NCBI GenBank assembly: GCA_002104895.1
Contig: MCFG01000033.1
Coordinates: 95,001-115,000 of the forward strand
DNA length: 20,000 bases
Source: Anaeromyces robustus
Taxonomy: Eukaryota; Neocallimastigomycota; Neocallimastigomycetes; Neocallimastigales; Neocallimastigaceae
Direction: 5' to 3'
Shown: positions 1 through 11,378 of the stretch, in pieces
Numbering within the stretch: position 1 is the first letter of the stretch
Layout of the letters: each line of letters starts with the position of its first letter
The notes under the pieces: generated by a model
Database searches by the model: none
What the model saw: only the letters and a program-made list of their open reading frames with translations
Told to the model about the DNA's origin: nothing
Made by a program: the position numbers and the translations under genes

Positions 1-885
1 AATACTAAATTTAATATTGAAGAGGAAGGTTTTATTGGTATTAAATGTTGTATAATAGGTTTTGAATCTAATTCTGATTCTGATTTTATTTCCATTTTAT
101 TAGATTTTCCTTTGGAATGACCCTTTTTTTTTGAAATAGATTTTGATTTACCTCCTGACTTTTCATTTTCTTTTCCATTAAATGATTCATCATATAAAGT
201 AGGTATTGTTTTTTCCTCATTTACTGTTTTATTATATATAGTTGAAAATGTTTTTTGATCAAAATATTTTTTATTTTTTTCCCAAAATTCTTTCGCTATT
301 CTTTGATTTTCTATTAAATTATGTTCTAAACCTTTTAATCTCAAAAAATATGATTCAATATCATCTTTTGTTGCTTTTCCTGACTCACAATATTTTGCCC
401 AAGCTTGTTTATAATCACTTTCACGTCTTTGATGATAATATATTTTTGCTTCAAATATTAATTTAATTTTTTCTTCTTTTTCTTTTAATTCATTTAACCA
501 TTTATTATATTTTGCACTTGAAGATGCTTTCACTGCATTTAATATTGTCGTTTGATTACTTATAAATTTCATAATATCTTGTACATATTTTGGCCACTCT
601 ATTCCAGAATTATAATATCTTTCATTTAAATTTATTGTCTGTGGATCTTCATATGGTGAAATATGATAAAATATATCCCAATCATGACATGGTTGACGTT
701 TTGGTAAATCGTCTATTGTTGGAATTGCATTAATATCTATAGATTTATATTTACTTTTAACATGACGTTTTACTCTTTCTCGAGATGCTTCAAATACAGC
801 TAAAAATTATATAATAAGAAAATAAAAATATTAATACATTAAAATATAATATAATTAAATATAAAAATATATAAATATATTATGG

Positions 886-922
<37 letters not shown>

Positions 923-1502
923 ATTATACTATATACCATTAGCTGGATTTGAACGACTTTTTGCTTTTCTAAGTCTATCTGCTTCTCGACGTGAAGCAGT
1001 TTTCGATAATAATAGCATACTTTTATTTTTTAAATATAATAATTATTAATTATAAAATTTTAAAATGTTTAAATTTTAAATAAAAAAAATAATTTTATAA
1101 TATAATAAAATATAATTAAATAAAATAAAATAAAATAAGAATTTTTTTATTATAAATACAATATATATTTATAATAAATATTTATATAAATAAAAAATAT
1201 ATTTACTTTGAATCCTTTTTAGGGATCTTTTTATAAACTTTTTTTTGTTGATTTCGAAGTGGTACTAAAAGTCCCTGATTTTCATAATAAATAAAATCAT
1301 TTACTTGACATTGATTATTTCCTGGATTTTTAGGTGGATTCTTTTTAGGATTATATTTTAAAGTAAATATTTGAGGTTTTGAGGTTTTTGAGGATTTTTT
1401 ATCCTGTTCTTGGTTATTATTATCAGGTAATAGTATAGGAAGATTATTACTGTCATTATTTGTCTCTTTTTTATCTTCTATGGAATCATTTGGATTTATC
1501 AT
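1..1502 (-). CDS. Unrecognised Lys-rich coiled-coil protein, 5' part, three exons, cut by window edge
   Basis: Reading on the minus strand, exon 1 is 1502-1207, exon 2 is 1019-937 and exon 3 is 799-1, still open at the edge (at least 392 residues). The introns are 1206-1020 (GTAAAT...AAAAG) and 936-800 (GTATAT...TTTAG). Joining exon 1 to exon 2 keeps the frame (phase 2). The intervening 187 bp has the composition of an intron, and this genome uses A-rich AAAAG acceptors elsewhere, so I treat the 99-codon ORF and the rest as one gene. Residues 1-40 are Asn/Asp/Glu-rich. A basic stretch follows (LSKTASRREADRLRKAKSR), then a region containing PCHDWDIFYHISPYEDP, then a Lys/Glu-rich helical part near residues 205-305 that looks like coiled coil, then a Ser/Lys-rich low-complexity tail. 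I recognise no family. The alternative is two genes: a 99-aa protein at 1203-1502 and a second one starting at ATG 1018. Confidence 0.6.
892..921. repeat. Homopolymer A30 (T30 in the sense of the gene)
   Basis: An uninterrupted run of 30 A on the plus strand lies inside the second intron of the leftmost gene, starting about 15 nt past the 5' splice site as a T run in the transcript. It may be a pyrimidine or spacer tract. Its length is prone to assembly error. Confidence 0.85.
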
Positions 1503-2356
1503 TGTTTATATGTTTTTATCAAATAAAAAAATATTTATTTACTTTACGTTTTTGAACTATGATATATAATTATAAAATAATTCTTTTTCTTTCTTTTTAT
1601 TCTTTTTTTTTATAATTCCAATAGAATTTTTATGTAGTTCTCTTTAAATAAATTAATATTTCTTTTTCTAAATAAAAAAATATATATATATTTTTTTCAA
1701 ATTAACTTCCTTTATTTATAAAAATGTTTTTATTTATATATTTTTGATAAAAATTCAATTGTAAGTACTATATAAAATAAAAGGTCATGTATTATATAAT
1801 ATTGTAAATATATTTTTGTCTTAAATATTACTTTTCTCCTTTTTTTTTTTCCAATATACTATTATATTTTTCTATTTTTTATTATTTATTTATATATGTA
1901 CTGATATTTATTATAACTTGTTATGTTTTATTTATTATGTATTTTTTAATAATAATTTAATATATTTAAAATTATAATATTATTAATTTTATAAATTTTA
2001 TATAGTTTCTCTCTTTCTATAAGCATTGAAAAAAAAAAAAAAATTTTTTTCTATCTTATTTTTTATTCAAAATAAAACAAAAGAATCAATAATTATAATA
2101 TTTTTTTTTTTTAATTAAAAAGCTTTTAATTTTGATTATTGTAGTTAATAGAGACAATGAAAAAAAAATTTTTTTTAAATATAAAAAAAATTTTTTTAAA
2201 AAAATGTTATATGTATTGTCCCAATATGATCATGTGATCAAATTTTAAAACCTTTTATTATGGTATTTATATAATAAAAATAATTATATTAAATCAATCT
2301 CTTTTTTTATTTATTTAATTAATTATTTATTAATTTATTAATTTATTTATATATAA

Positions 2357-2509
<153 letters not shown>

Positions 2510-3165
2510 ATATATATTTATTATTAATTAATTAAAAGTTTTTTTATATTTAATATAATAATTTTCTGATTTAGTTAAATTAAATAATATATGAATTCAA
2601 ATAATTAATTCATATCACAATATATATAAATATAAATAAATATATAAAAGATATATAAAAAAATATTAATCTTGAAAATATAATTTTTTGTTGTCACAAA
2701 TTTTATTTTTCTATTTTATGTTTTTTTTTTTTTTTTTTTCTATCTTTAATTTTAATTTATATAATATATAAATAAATTAATAAATAAATAATATTATAGA
2801 TCATATATCATATTGTCACAAAAAATAGATCATAATAAATATAAATATTGTATTTATTATGTTATTATATATAATCATATAAATTATAAACATTATTATG
2901 TTATCATGATTATAACATTATTAATATGAATATAATAATTATTAATTAAATAAAAAATATCAACACATATTTAATACTAATAATAATTATAAATTTGTCT
3001 ATTTTAATTGTAAATCATTTTTATTATTAAAATATTAAATATTAATAATAAAAAATTTGATAATATTTATATATCTATTTTTATTATTATTCTTCAAAAT
3101 TAAAATATATAAATAATATATATTTATTATTATTATTTATTATTTATAAATATTTATCATTATTT

Positions 3166-3340
3166 TTTATTATTTATTATTTATTATTTATTATTTATTA
3201 TTTATTATTTATTATTTATTATTTATTATTTATTATTTATTATTTATTATTTATTATTTATTATTATTATTTATTGTTTATTATTTATTGTTTATTGTTT
3301 TTATTTATTATTTATTATTTATTATTATTCATTATTTATC
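3166..3340. repeat. (ATTATTT)n heptanucleotide array
   Basis: A perfect 7-bp ATTATTT unit runs from about 3166 to 3263 (about 14 copies). It continues in degenerate form, with TTATTGT variants, to about 3340. It differs in unit length from the TTTA arrays elsewhere in the window, so it probably arose independently by slippage. Confidence 0.9.
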
Positions 3341-3904
3341 ATTTTATAAATAAATTATCTTTAATTAATGAGACAAATATGATAACTATGTTTTCTTTTT
3401 TTTTTATTTTTTCTTTAAATCTTTTAATAATAATAATAATAATAAATTACAGGTATCTTGTTGAATAATAAATATTAATAAGAATTAACTATATAATATA
3501 AATAACAAAACACATATATATAAAATAATATTTCTCATATTATAAAATATACTAAATATATAAAATAATATATAAATATAATATAATAAATATATAATGA
3601 ATGAAAATTAATTGTTTAGATAAAAATAAATAATTAATATTTAATAATAATGATTTTGTTTTTTATTTTATATATATTTAAAAAGTTTTTAAAATAATAC
3701 AATATTAATTTTATGGAAATAAAATAAATATAATTAAATATAAATTACGTAATTAAAAATAAAAATTTAAAAAAAAGAGTTTAACACATGTGTATGTCTA
3801 TAATAAATATTCTATAGAAATTGAACAATAGTAAAAAATATATATATATATATATTTAATGAATTATATAAAAAAAATAAATATTTAAATGAATCTTAAA
3901 TTAT

Positions 3905-5224
3905 TTAGAATTTTAAAATAATTTTATCACCGGATTTTATTAAATTAATCTATATTATAAAATAAAATATATAAAATTAATAAAAAAAATTATTTTTACT
4001 TTATTTAAATATGAAATTATTTATTTATATTAAAAATAATATTAATTATTAATTACTTACAGATTTTTGAACTTGTTTTTTAACATCTTTAGTATCCTTA
4101 GCTTTTTCTGAAATATCTTTTGTTACAGTTTTAATTAATTTCTTTAAAGAAATCTCTTTCTTATCCTGTTTTTATAATTTTATTAATTAAACGATAATTA
4201 ATTAATATATTTAAAAAATAATTAAATTTTTAAAGAAAATTAATATATAAAATTTAAAATATTAATACTAACGGAAACATTGTTTTCAATAGATTCTTTA
4301 ATTAATTTCTTAATATCATTAGTTTTTTGTTTTTTATTACTTTCTTTTTCTTTCTTTTCCTCTTCTTCACGAGTACGTTTTTTATCATCCATAAATTTCT
4401 TTAATTGAGAAATAGTACTTTCTGGTTCATTATCATTTTTCTTATTTTGAGCTGTATTCTTATTACTAAATAAGTCAAGATTTTTTACAGGTTGAGTGTT
4501 TTTATTATTTCTATTATTATTATTATTATTGTTGTTGTTGTTTCTATTATTCTTTCCCTTTTATTTAAAATATATATATATATATTTATATATTTATATT
4601 TATATTTATATTTATATACTTAATTATTTTTACTATAAATTTATATCTAAAAGATTTAAAAAAAAATTTACCTTTTTTCCTTTATATAAATTCTTTTGAT
4701 ACTTTTCTTCTTCGGAAATACATGAAGTATGAGCTCTGTATGAGGTACCAGAAAAAGTTGTACCACAATCTATACAAGTAAATTGTGCATTCTTTTTATT
4801 AATTATTGTTGTTGTTATGAAATTTAAATAGTATATATATATATATAAAGATATTAAAAAAAAAAAATAAGAGATAGAGATTAATATTTAATTATAAATA
4901 TAAATATATATATATTTAATTATTATTAAAGTTAATACATACGTAACAACGGTTAGCATGTTGATCTAATTTATTTTTCTTTAAAGTCTTTTTGTTTCAA
5001 TTATAAATTAAATATAATAATAATAATAATACATTTTAATTTTAATTAATTCTTCATTTGATTTAAATAATAGGGATTACAAGAATTTAATTAAATATAT
5101 ACCTCTTGACAATACTCGCAAACTTTTATATTTATAAAAATTATATAAAAACATTATTTATTTGTAAGTTATTTTATTTTTCTAAATTATTATTTTTATT
5201 ATTATATTTACCAAAGGAAACCAT
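3905..5224 (-). CDS. LYAR-type C2HC zinc-finger nucleolar protein (210 aa, seven exons)
   Basis: Exons on minus: 5224-5212, 5122-5103, 4987-4943, 4791-4672, 4557-4273, 4165-4061, 3949-3905 (stop at 3907-3905). All six junctions keep the frame. The N-terminus MVSFVCEYCQETLKKNKLDQ matches the start of LYAR proteins. Two C2HC fingers use C6, C9, H21, C25 and C32, C35, H47, C50, with the spacing of human LYAR, followed by the family signature CISEEEKY. Residues about 67-85 are an Asn tract. Residues about 110-160 are highly charged Lys/Glu and probably nuclear-localising. The C-terminus, ending SGDKIILKF, resembles the winged-helix-like C-terminal end of LYAR (KDKVKLVK in human). The last exon is supported by a strong donor (GTAAGT) and by this match; without it the protein would end three codons after residue 196. 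Known LYAR proteins bind nucleic acid in the nucleolus and act in pre-rRNA processing and growth. The family is certain and the exact 3' end is likely. Confidence 0.88.
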
Positions 5225-5971
5225 TTTTCTTTTCCAATTTCAATAATTTAAAATTAAATTTCTTTATTGATTTCTAAAAAAATTTACAAAATTTTATATA
5301 TATTATAATAATAATAATAAGAATAATTGTTTTAAAAAAAAATAATTATATATACTTTTTTTTATTTTTTTTAAAATGATTTTTAAACCAATCATTTTTA
5401 GGAATCAGAAATTTTAAATTTTATTATAATATTTTTATTACAATTATTATTTAATATATAATAATATAATAATTAAAATGCATTGAAATGTATACATAAT
5501 GTATAATATATACTCTAAAAAATATTAAATAAAATTTAAAAATTATTTTTAAAAAAAATCAAAATTTTTAAAAAAACAATATATATCATATTAATCATAA
5601 TATTAAATAAATTATTAATAATTAAAATATAAAATTAAAAAATATTTTTAAAATTTCATAATCAAAATTTTTAAAAAAACGATATATATATTAAAATATT
5701 AAATAAATTTAAATAAATAAAACATTAAAATATTAAAATATAAACAAAATTAATATTATATTATTTTACTAATTAATAAATATTATTTATTATTATTTAT
5801 TATATTATAAAAAATATTCCAAAATAATAAATAATTATATGTATTAGTTATTTACTTTTTTTATTATATTTTTTTATTGAATTTAATTTTAAATACTTTG
5901 TTAAATTCATCTTATTATTTTCATAAATTACAAAATAATAATTGTAATAATTAATAATAATATATATTAAT
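5225..5971. promoter_or_regulatory. Divergent promoter region between the LYAR and LRR genes
   Basis: These 747 bp separate two divergently transcribed start codons, so both promoters must lie here or overlap. No gene is visible. Landmarks are a CCAATCA motif at 5388-5394, 164 bp upstream of the LYAR start, and a 9-bp inverted repeat around it (AAAATGATT at 5373-5381, AATCATTTT at 5390-5398). An imperfect direct repeat of about 70-100 bp also lies here. Promoter function is inferred from position alone. Confidence 0.5.
5530..5706. repeat. Imperfect direct repeat in the divergent promoter
   Basis: The block AATCAAAATTTTTAAAAAAA followed by C(A/G)ATATATAT occurs at 5557-5588 and again at 5660-5691, offset 103 bp. 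It is preceded in both copies by a similar A/T segment with ATTTTT and followed by TATTAAATAAA. The matched region suggests an old tandem duplication. A/T bias makes the outer limits uncertain. Confidence 0.5.
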
Positions 5972-7779
5972 ATGAGTGTAGAGTTTAGTGATAATTCTTT
6001 AGATTTTGAAAGTAATTATGATAGCAATAATAATATAGAGGAAAATAAAGTAGATATTAATAATGATAGTATAACTTTTAGTAATGAAGAAATAGAAGAC
6101 ATAAGTGAAAATGTTAAAGATTCATTAACTGAATCCATGAATAATAATGATAATGATAACGTAGATACTCAATCTCAAAAATATGATGAAGAGTCGATAA
6201 GTAATGACAGTAATACAGAAGAAAACAATAATAATGATGAAAATGATACTATTCATGATGAAATTAAAAATGAGTATATAAATAAAGGTAAAAATATTAT
6301 AAAAAAATAAAAAATTAAATAAAATAAAAAAAAGTTGACTTAATATTATAATATTATAATATATATTATAGAAGATATTAATACTTGTATATCAAAAAAT
6401 AATTCAAATAAATCATTATCTAAACTTGAAAATAGTAGTTCATTAACATCTAATAATAAAGAAAAATACCAAAGTAAAATACAAATGAAAGATGATAATG
6501 ATGATAATGAAATAAATGAAGAAATAACTAATATTAAACAAAATGAACAAAATATAAATGATTATAATTATAATGATGAAGAACTGGATAAGGAAAATAA
6601 TGAAAATAAAAATAAAAATAAAAGTTTATTATTTCCTGAAACAGGAACAAATGATATTCATGATAATCTTTATGAATTAAAACATCAAATAGATTATTTA
6701 AAAAAACAATTAAAAATTGAAGATATATTGTTTGAAGATTTAATTCATTTAAAATCATTGTAATATACCTTTACCTATATATATTATACAAAATAATTAA
6801 TAATAAATGTTGTAAAATGAGTTATAATAATAATAAATATTAATAATAATTAATAATAATAATTCTAGGAATTTATCAAATACAGGTATCAAATATATTC
6901 CATCACAAATTGAATATATAAAAGAATTATGTGAAATGTAATTAAACAAAAAATTAAATATTAATAAATTAATAATATAAATATAAATTTTAATATTTAA
7001 ATATGAATATTTGTATTCTTATTAAAAATACTATTTTTAATAATTCACCAGAGATCTTTCCCAAAATTATATATATGACTTACCAAAAGAAATTGGAAAA
7101 TTAATAAATTTAAAATCATTGTAATATTTTTTTATTATTATTATTTTCATTATTATTAATTCCTTTAATTTCTTCAATTTCATTATATATATATATTAAA
7201 TTATACTAATTATATATTATTTATATCTCAATATATTTATGTATATATTATTAATTATTACAATATGGAAATAATGATATAGAAATTTATCAAATAACGA
7301 GATTGCAAAAATTATAGATGATTTATGGAATTTAATAAATATTGAAGAACTGTATTTATATCTCTAATAATTTATACATATAATAATAATTCTTTATATT
7401 AGATTTAATATATAATACTAAATATATTCAATTTATTATAATTAATAATATTTTTTTTTGCTTTTTTTCCTTTTTCTACTTCAAAATTTAGTGATTTATC
7501 CCATAATATTATATCTACTATATCTCCTAATATTTCTAATTTAAAAAATCTAGTTGGATTGTAATATACATTTTATATACATATTATATATATATATGTG
7601 CTTAAAATAAATAATATATATTAAATAGTTTTAAAACTTTATTATATATATTATATCTATTTTGATTAAAAAGAAATCTATCACATAACTGTATATTTGA
7701 TTTACCAAAAGAAATTGAAAATTTAACAAATATTACTATTTTGTAAGAATTAATAATGATGATGATGATGATAATATTG

Positions 7780-7814
<35 letters not shown>

Positions 7815-10800
7815 TACAATTACAATTAAATTATTGAAAATAAATATTGTTAATTGTTAATAATAGAGACTTATCATATAATAATTTCAAAAATATTCCT
7901 GAAGGACTATATCAAATACGAAATATGAATATACTGTAAATTTTTATACATTTTCTTTATTTTCAAATATATATATATATATATTACATATGCTGACTAT
8001 TCATTAATAAAAATTTTAGTATGATATCGAACAACCTTATTGAAGAAATACCTAAAGAGTTTGGTTATTTAAAAAATCTAATAAAAATGTAAGATTAAGT
8101 TATAAAAAATATAAATATTACTAAACTGTTAACAGAATAAAATTAATGTTCTTTTTTGAAATATATTATTTACATTATTATTGAAGTGATTTCTCATCAA
8201 ATAAAATAAAAACCCTAAATGTCAATTTTAAATTATTCAGTCAATTAGAAGATTTGTAAATATTTTATTATGATTAAATTATAATATTATATTATTATTT
8301 TTTCTTAATCTATTATATAATAAATATATAAACACAAAACATTATTACTTTTTTTTTGATATTTTCTTTTTAGAAATTTATCACATAATAAAATCATATC
8401 TATACCAAAAGTTTTGTGGAAAGCTACAAATCTAAAAAAATTGTTTGTATATTTTTATATATCATATATAATTAAATATTCTAATCAGTATTCATTATTA
8501 TTTATAATTAAATAATTAATGTATAAATGTTTATATATATATATATATATATAATAACAGAAATATTTCAAAGAATAGAATTTCAAAAATTTCAGATAAT
8601 ATTGCAATTTTAAAACATTTAAAGTATTTGTATGTATAAATATATATGTAAACCCAAAAAATTATTTATATATATAACTTATTAACACATAATATTTTTT
8701 ATAATATTTTTTATTTTATTATTAATTATAGAAATTTGAGTGGAAATAAAATTGATATTATTCCAATTGGAATATGCTTTTTAGAGAATCTGAAACAACT
8801 GTAAAAAGAAATATAATAATAATAATATATGAAAAAAAAAATTTTTTTTTTTTTTGATAAAATATTTTATTAATATTTACAAGAAAATATTAATATTAAA
8901 TAAAAAATAATCCAATATATAATATATATATCTTTTTCTACATAAAAGATATCTTGATTATAATAGAATTTCAGAAATTCCGGATGACATAAAAAAACTA
9001 TCATTATTGCAAACATTGTAATTATATAATATGAACTATTAAATATATATATATATATATATTGTTTTATTTTATAATTCAATATTTAGTATTAATACAA
9101 TTTATATTATTTAAAAAAAGTTCCATAAGTCATAATAATCTTAAAGAAATACCAAATATCATAACAAAAATGTTTAACATTGAAGAATTGTAATAAATAT
9201 AAACTTAATTTAGATATTTACAAAAAAATATATAATACTTATTGATAAATTAATTTAACTTTTAATTAATTATTATTAGAAATATGGAGTCAAACCAAAT
9301 ATCAATAATTCCAAAAAATATATCTTCAATGAGAAATTTAAAATATTTGTAAATATTTTATTATTTCAAATATATATTGATTACAAAATAAATAATATAT
9401 AAAAACGATTAAATTTTATACTAAATTTTATTAATTTTTAATTGCATTTATCGTATTTACAGAACGTTAAAATCAAATATAATAGATTCTATTCCTGAAG
9501 AATTATATTTACTTAAAGAAAAAGCTATAATGTAAGTGAAAATAATATATTGAATTAATATTTATATAAAAATAAAAAAACAAATGATATAATAATATAA
9601 TAATAATCAACAATTAATAATAAAAAATTATCATATAATAGAAATATTTTTGGTAATTTATTAAATTACTATGAACCATTCAAACTCTTAAAATGTTATA
9701 GTCATATAGCTGATGATGATTTTATAACTTTAAAATCTATGTAATTATAATAATTTTCATATAGACTGATATAATAAAATTAATAATAATACAATATTTT
9801 AATTAAAAATATTTAATACGAAAAAAAATTTTTTTTTTTAATAATTCATATTATTTATATTACTTTATATTTAGTAAATTAAATGATATGAACTTAACAT
9901 CAATACCATTAGAAATCGCAAACTTCGAAGATATAGAAGAATTGTAATTAACATTAATATATATATTAATTAATAATGGATATAATATGATATTAATATA
10001 TAAATATATCTTATATATTTTATGTAGAAATTTCTATAATAATAATATTAACGAATTTAATGAAATACTTGTAAAATCAAGGAAGATGAAAACAATGTAA
10101 TAATAATATTAATATATATCATTTGTTACACTATTTAGAAATAAAATATTTAAAATTATATATATATTAGTACACTATCTTATAATAAATTTAATAGTTT
10201 TCCAGTAAATATTTGCCAGTTCTATCAACTTACCTCATTGTATATAAAAAGAATCATTTATATACTTCATAATATTTTTAACAATATATATTTATATTTA
10301 TTAACTATTATATATTTAAATAATATATAATTTAAATCAGATATTTAGATGGTAATTATATTGAAGAAATACCGATTGAAATATCTCAACTGTCATTTTT
10401 GAAAAAATTGTATAATAATAGTATAATTATTTAAATTAATAATAAAATTATACCTTTTTTTCTAATTATAAATAATCATTATAATTCTTTTTATAATATT
10501 ATTATATTCCCATATAATAGATCTTTAAGTCATAATAAAATTCAAAAAATTTCTGATGGAATCGCTGATCTATATGACTTAAAGCAATTGTAATTTTTTT
10601 TTAATATATATTATTAATTATTTTAAAACTAGTGTTAGCATAATTAATTTTTATTATGTTTTAATATATAGAATATTAAATAATAATTTAATTGGTACTA
10701 TCCCAGAGTGTATTACTGAATTAGAAAATTTGGAAATAATGTAATAATAATAATTATATCATTATTATAATACATAAACATAGATAATTTATTTTATTTA

Positions 10801-11378
10801 TATTTTATTTATATATATAATATTGTTTTATTAAATATATGATAAAAACTAGCAATTTAAGCCACAATGTATTTAATTCTATTCCGGATGTATTTTATCA
10901 ATTAAAGTCACCAAAAATGTAAAAAATCATAAATAATTAATAAATATATATAATATATATTACTTATATTTATTAAATGAATCAAATTTTCATATAATAA
11001 TTATATTAAATTAATTCTCAGTATATTCAATTATAATCCACTTTTTGTAAAAGAAAAAGATATAGAAAATGCCTTAAAAAAATTAAATATGTAAGTGATA
11101 TTATAATTTCATTTAAATCTTTATAGAAATTTACAAAAAATATTAATATTATTCTTTTATATAATTATAGTGATATATAAATTTATTGCTATTGTCACAC
11201 TAATTCTATATTAAATTCATAATAAAGTAAAAAGAATAAAATCTTCTGATATTATATATAAATTATATGAATTTAATATTAATTATTTCATTCAAGGTCA
11301 GTTATATTACTAGTATCATTTTTTACTCATTGGACACTACATACTTTCATTCTTTTCGTTAAACAAATAATTAAATAA
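5972..11378 (+). CDS. Leucine-rich-repeat protein, about 27 exons, 24 single-LRR exons
   Basis: Exon 1 (5972-6287) and exon 2 (6372-6759) encode residues 1-234: an acidic Asn/Ser/Asp/Glu-rich, probably disordered region, then a short helical Lys/Glu/Leu stretch (DYLKKQLKIEDILFEDLIHL). Exons 3-26 (6869-11090) each encode one LRR of the form LxLSxNxIxxIPxxIxxLxxLxx, 23 residues, together about residues 235-795. Donors are GTAA-like and acceptors mostly TAG, CAG or AAG. The 3' end is ambiguous. An acceptor at 11170 gives a 10-nt last exon (11171-11180) ending IDI, 798 aa. An acceptor at 11296 gives an 82-nt last exon (11297-11378) in a less A/T-rich island, encoding a hydrophobic tail (SVILLVSFFTHWTLHTFILF) and KQIIK, 822 aa. 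I prefer the second on composition. There is no signal peptide, so the protein is cytosolic or tail-anchored. LRR arrays are protein-binding scaffolds; the partner is unknown. Confidence 0.8.
6869..11090 (+). repeat. Array of 24 LRR-encoding exons (exon 3-26 table)
   Basis: Exons: 6869-6937, 7052-7120, 7283-7351, 7492-7560, 7674-7742, 7867-7935, 8020-8088, 8187-8255, 8374-8442, 8561-8629, 8732-8800, 8949-9017, 9121-9189, 9280-9348, 9463-9531, 9642-9740, 9875-9943, 10028-10096, 10171-10239, 10341-10409, 10521-10589, 10672-10740, 10853-10918, 11022-11090. Twenty-two are exactly 69 nt. The exceptions are 9642-9740 (99 nt, a degenerate or expanded unit: NLLNYYEPFKLLKCYSHIAD) and 10853-10918 (66 nt, one residue short). 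All junctions are phase 2 and split the same Leu/Ile codon at the repeat boundary. The introns between these exons are 74-162 nt. Some acceptors are A-rich (AAAAG before 7674, 8949 and 9121; GAAG before 8187). Confidence 0.88.
8831..8855. repeat. A-run/T-run dyad in an LRR intron
   Basis: Ten A followed by about fourteen T lie within the intron 8801-8948. A similar A8/T10 dyad lies near 9822-9839 in the intron 9741-9874. Both could fold as simple A-T hairpins in RNA. They may equally be slippage products. Confidence 0.6.
11208..11279. repeat. 14-bp perfect inverted repeat at the 3' end of the LRR gene
   Basis: ATATTAAATTCATA at 11208-11221 is the exact reverse complement of TATGAATTTAATAT at 11266-11279, with a 44-nt loop. 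It lies 28 bp after the nearer possible stop codon. If the last exon at 11297 is used, it sits inside the final intron, its second arm ending 17 nt before the acceptor AG. It could be a 3'UTR hairpin or a splicing-modulating stem. Chance dyads are common at this A/T level. Confidence 0.5.

Noticed and set aside
242-466. Open frame on plus inside the left gene
   Set aside because: It is the antisense shadow of the minus-strand coding exon 1-799; the product is Phe/Leu/Ile only.
3274-3468. Open frame on plus in the heptamer array
   Set aside because: It is translation of ATTATTT repeats and T-rich spacer with no coding composition.
4496-4699. Open frame on plus within the LYAR gene
   Set aside because: It is antisense of the Asn tract and an intron; the minus-strand gene explains this sequence.
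6534-6758. Open frame on minus within LRR exon 2
   Set aside because: It is the antisense of the acidic Asn/Glu-rich exon.
8870-9082. Open frame on minus across an LRR exon
   Set aside because: It crosses an intron-exon-intron region that is explained by the plus-strand gene.
11264-11360. Separate 31-codon small ORF beginning MNLILIISF
   Set aside because: It overlaps, in another frame, the possible last LRR exon, which better explains the local composition; no independent support.
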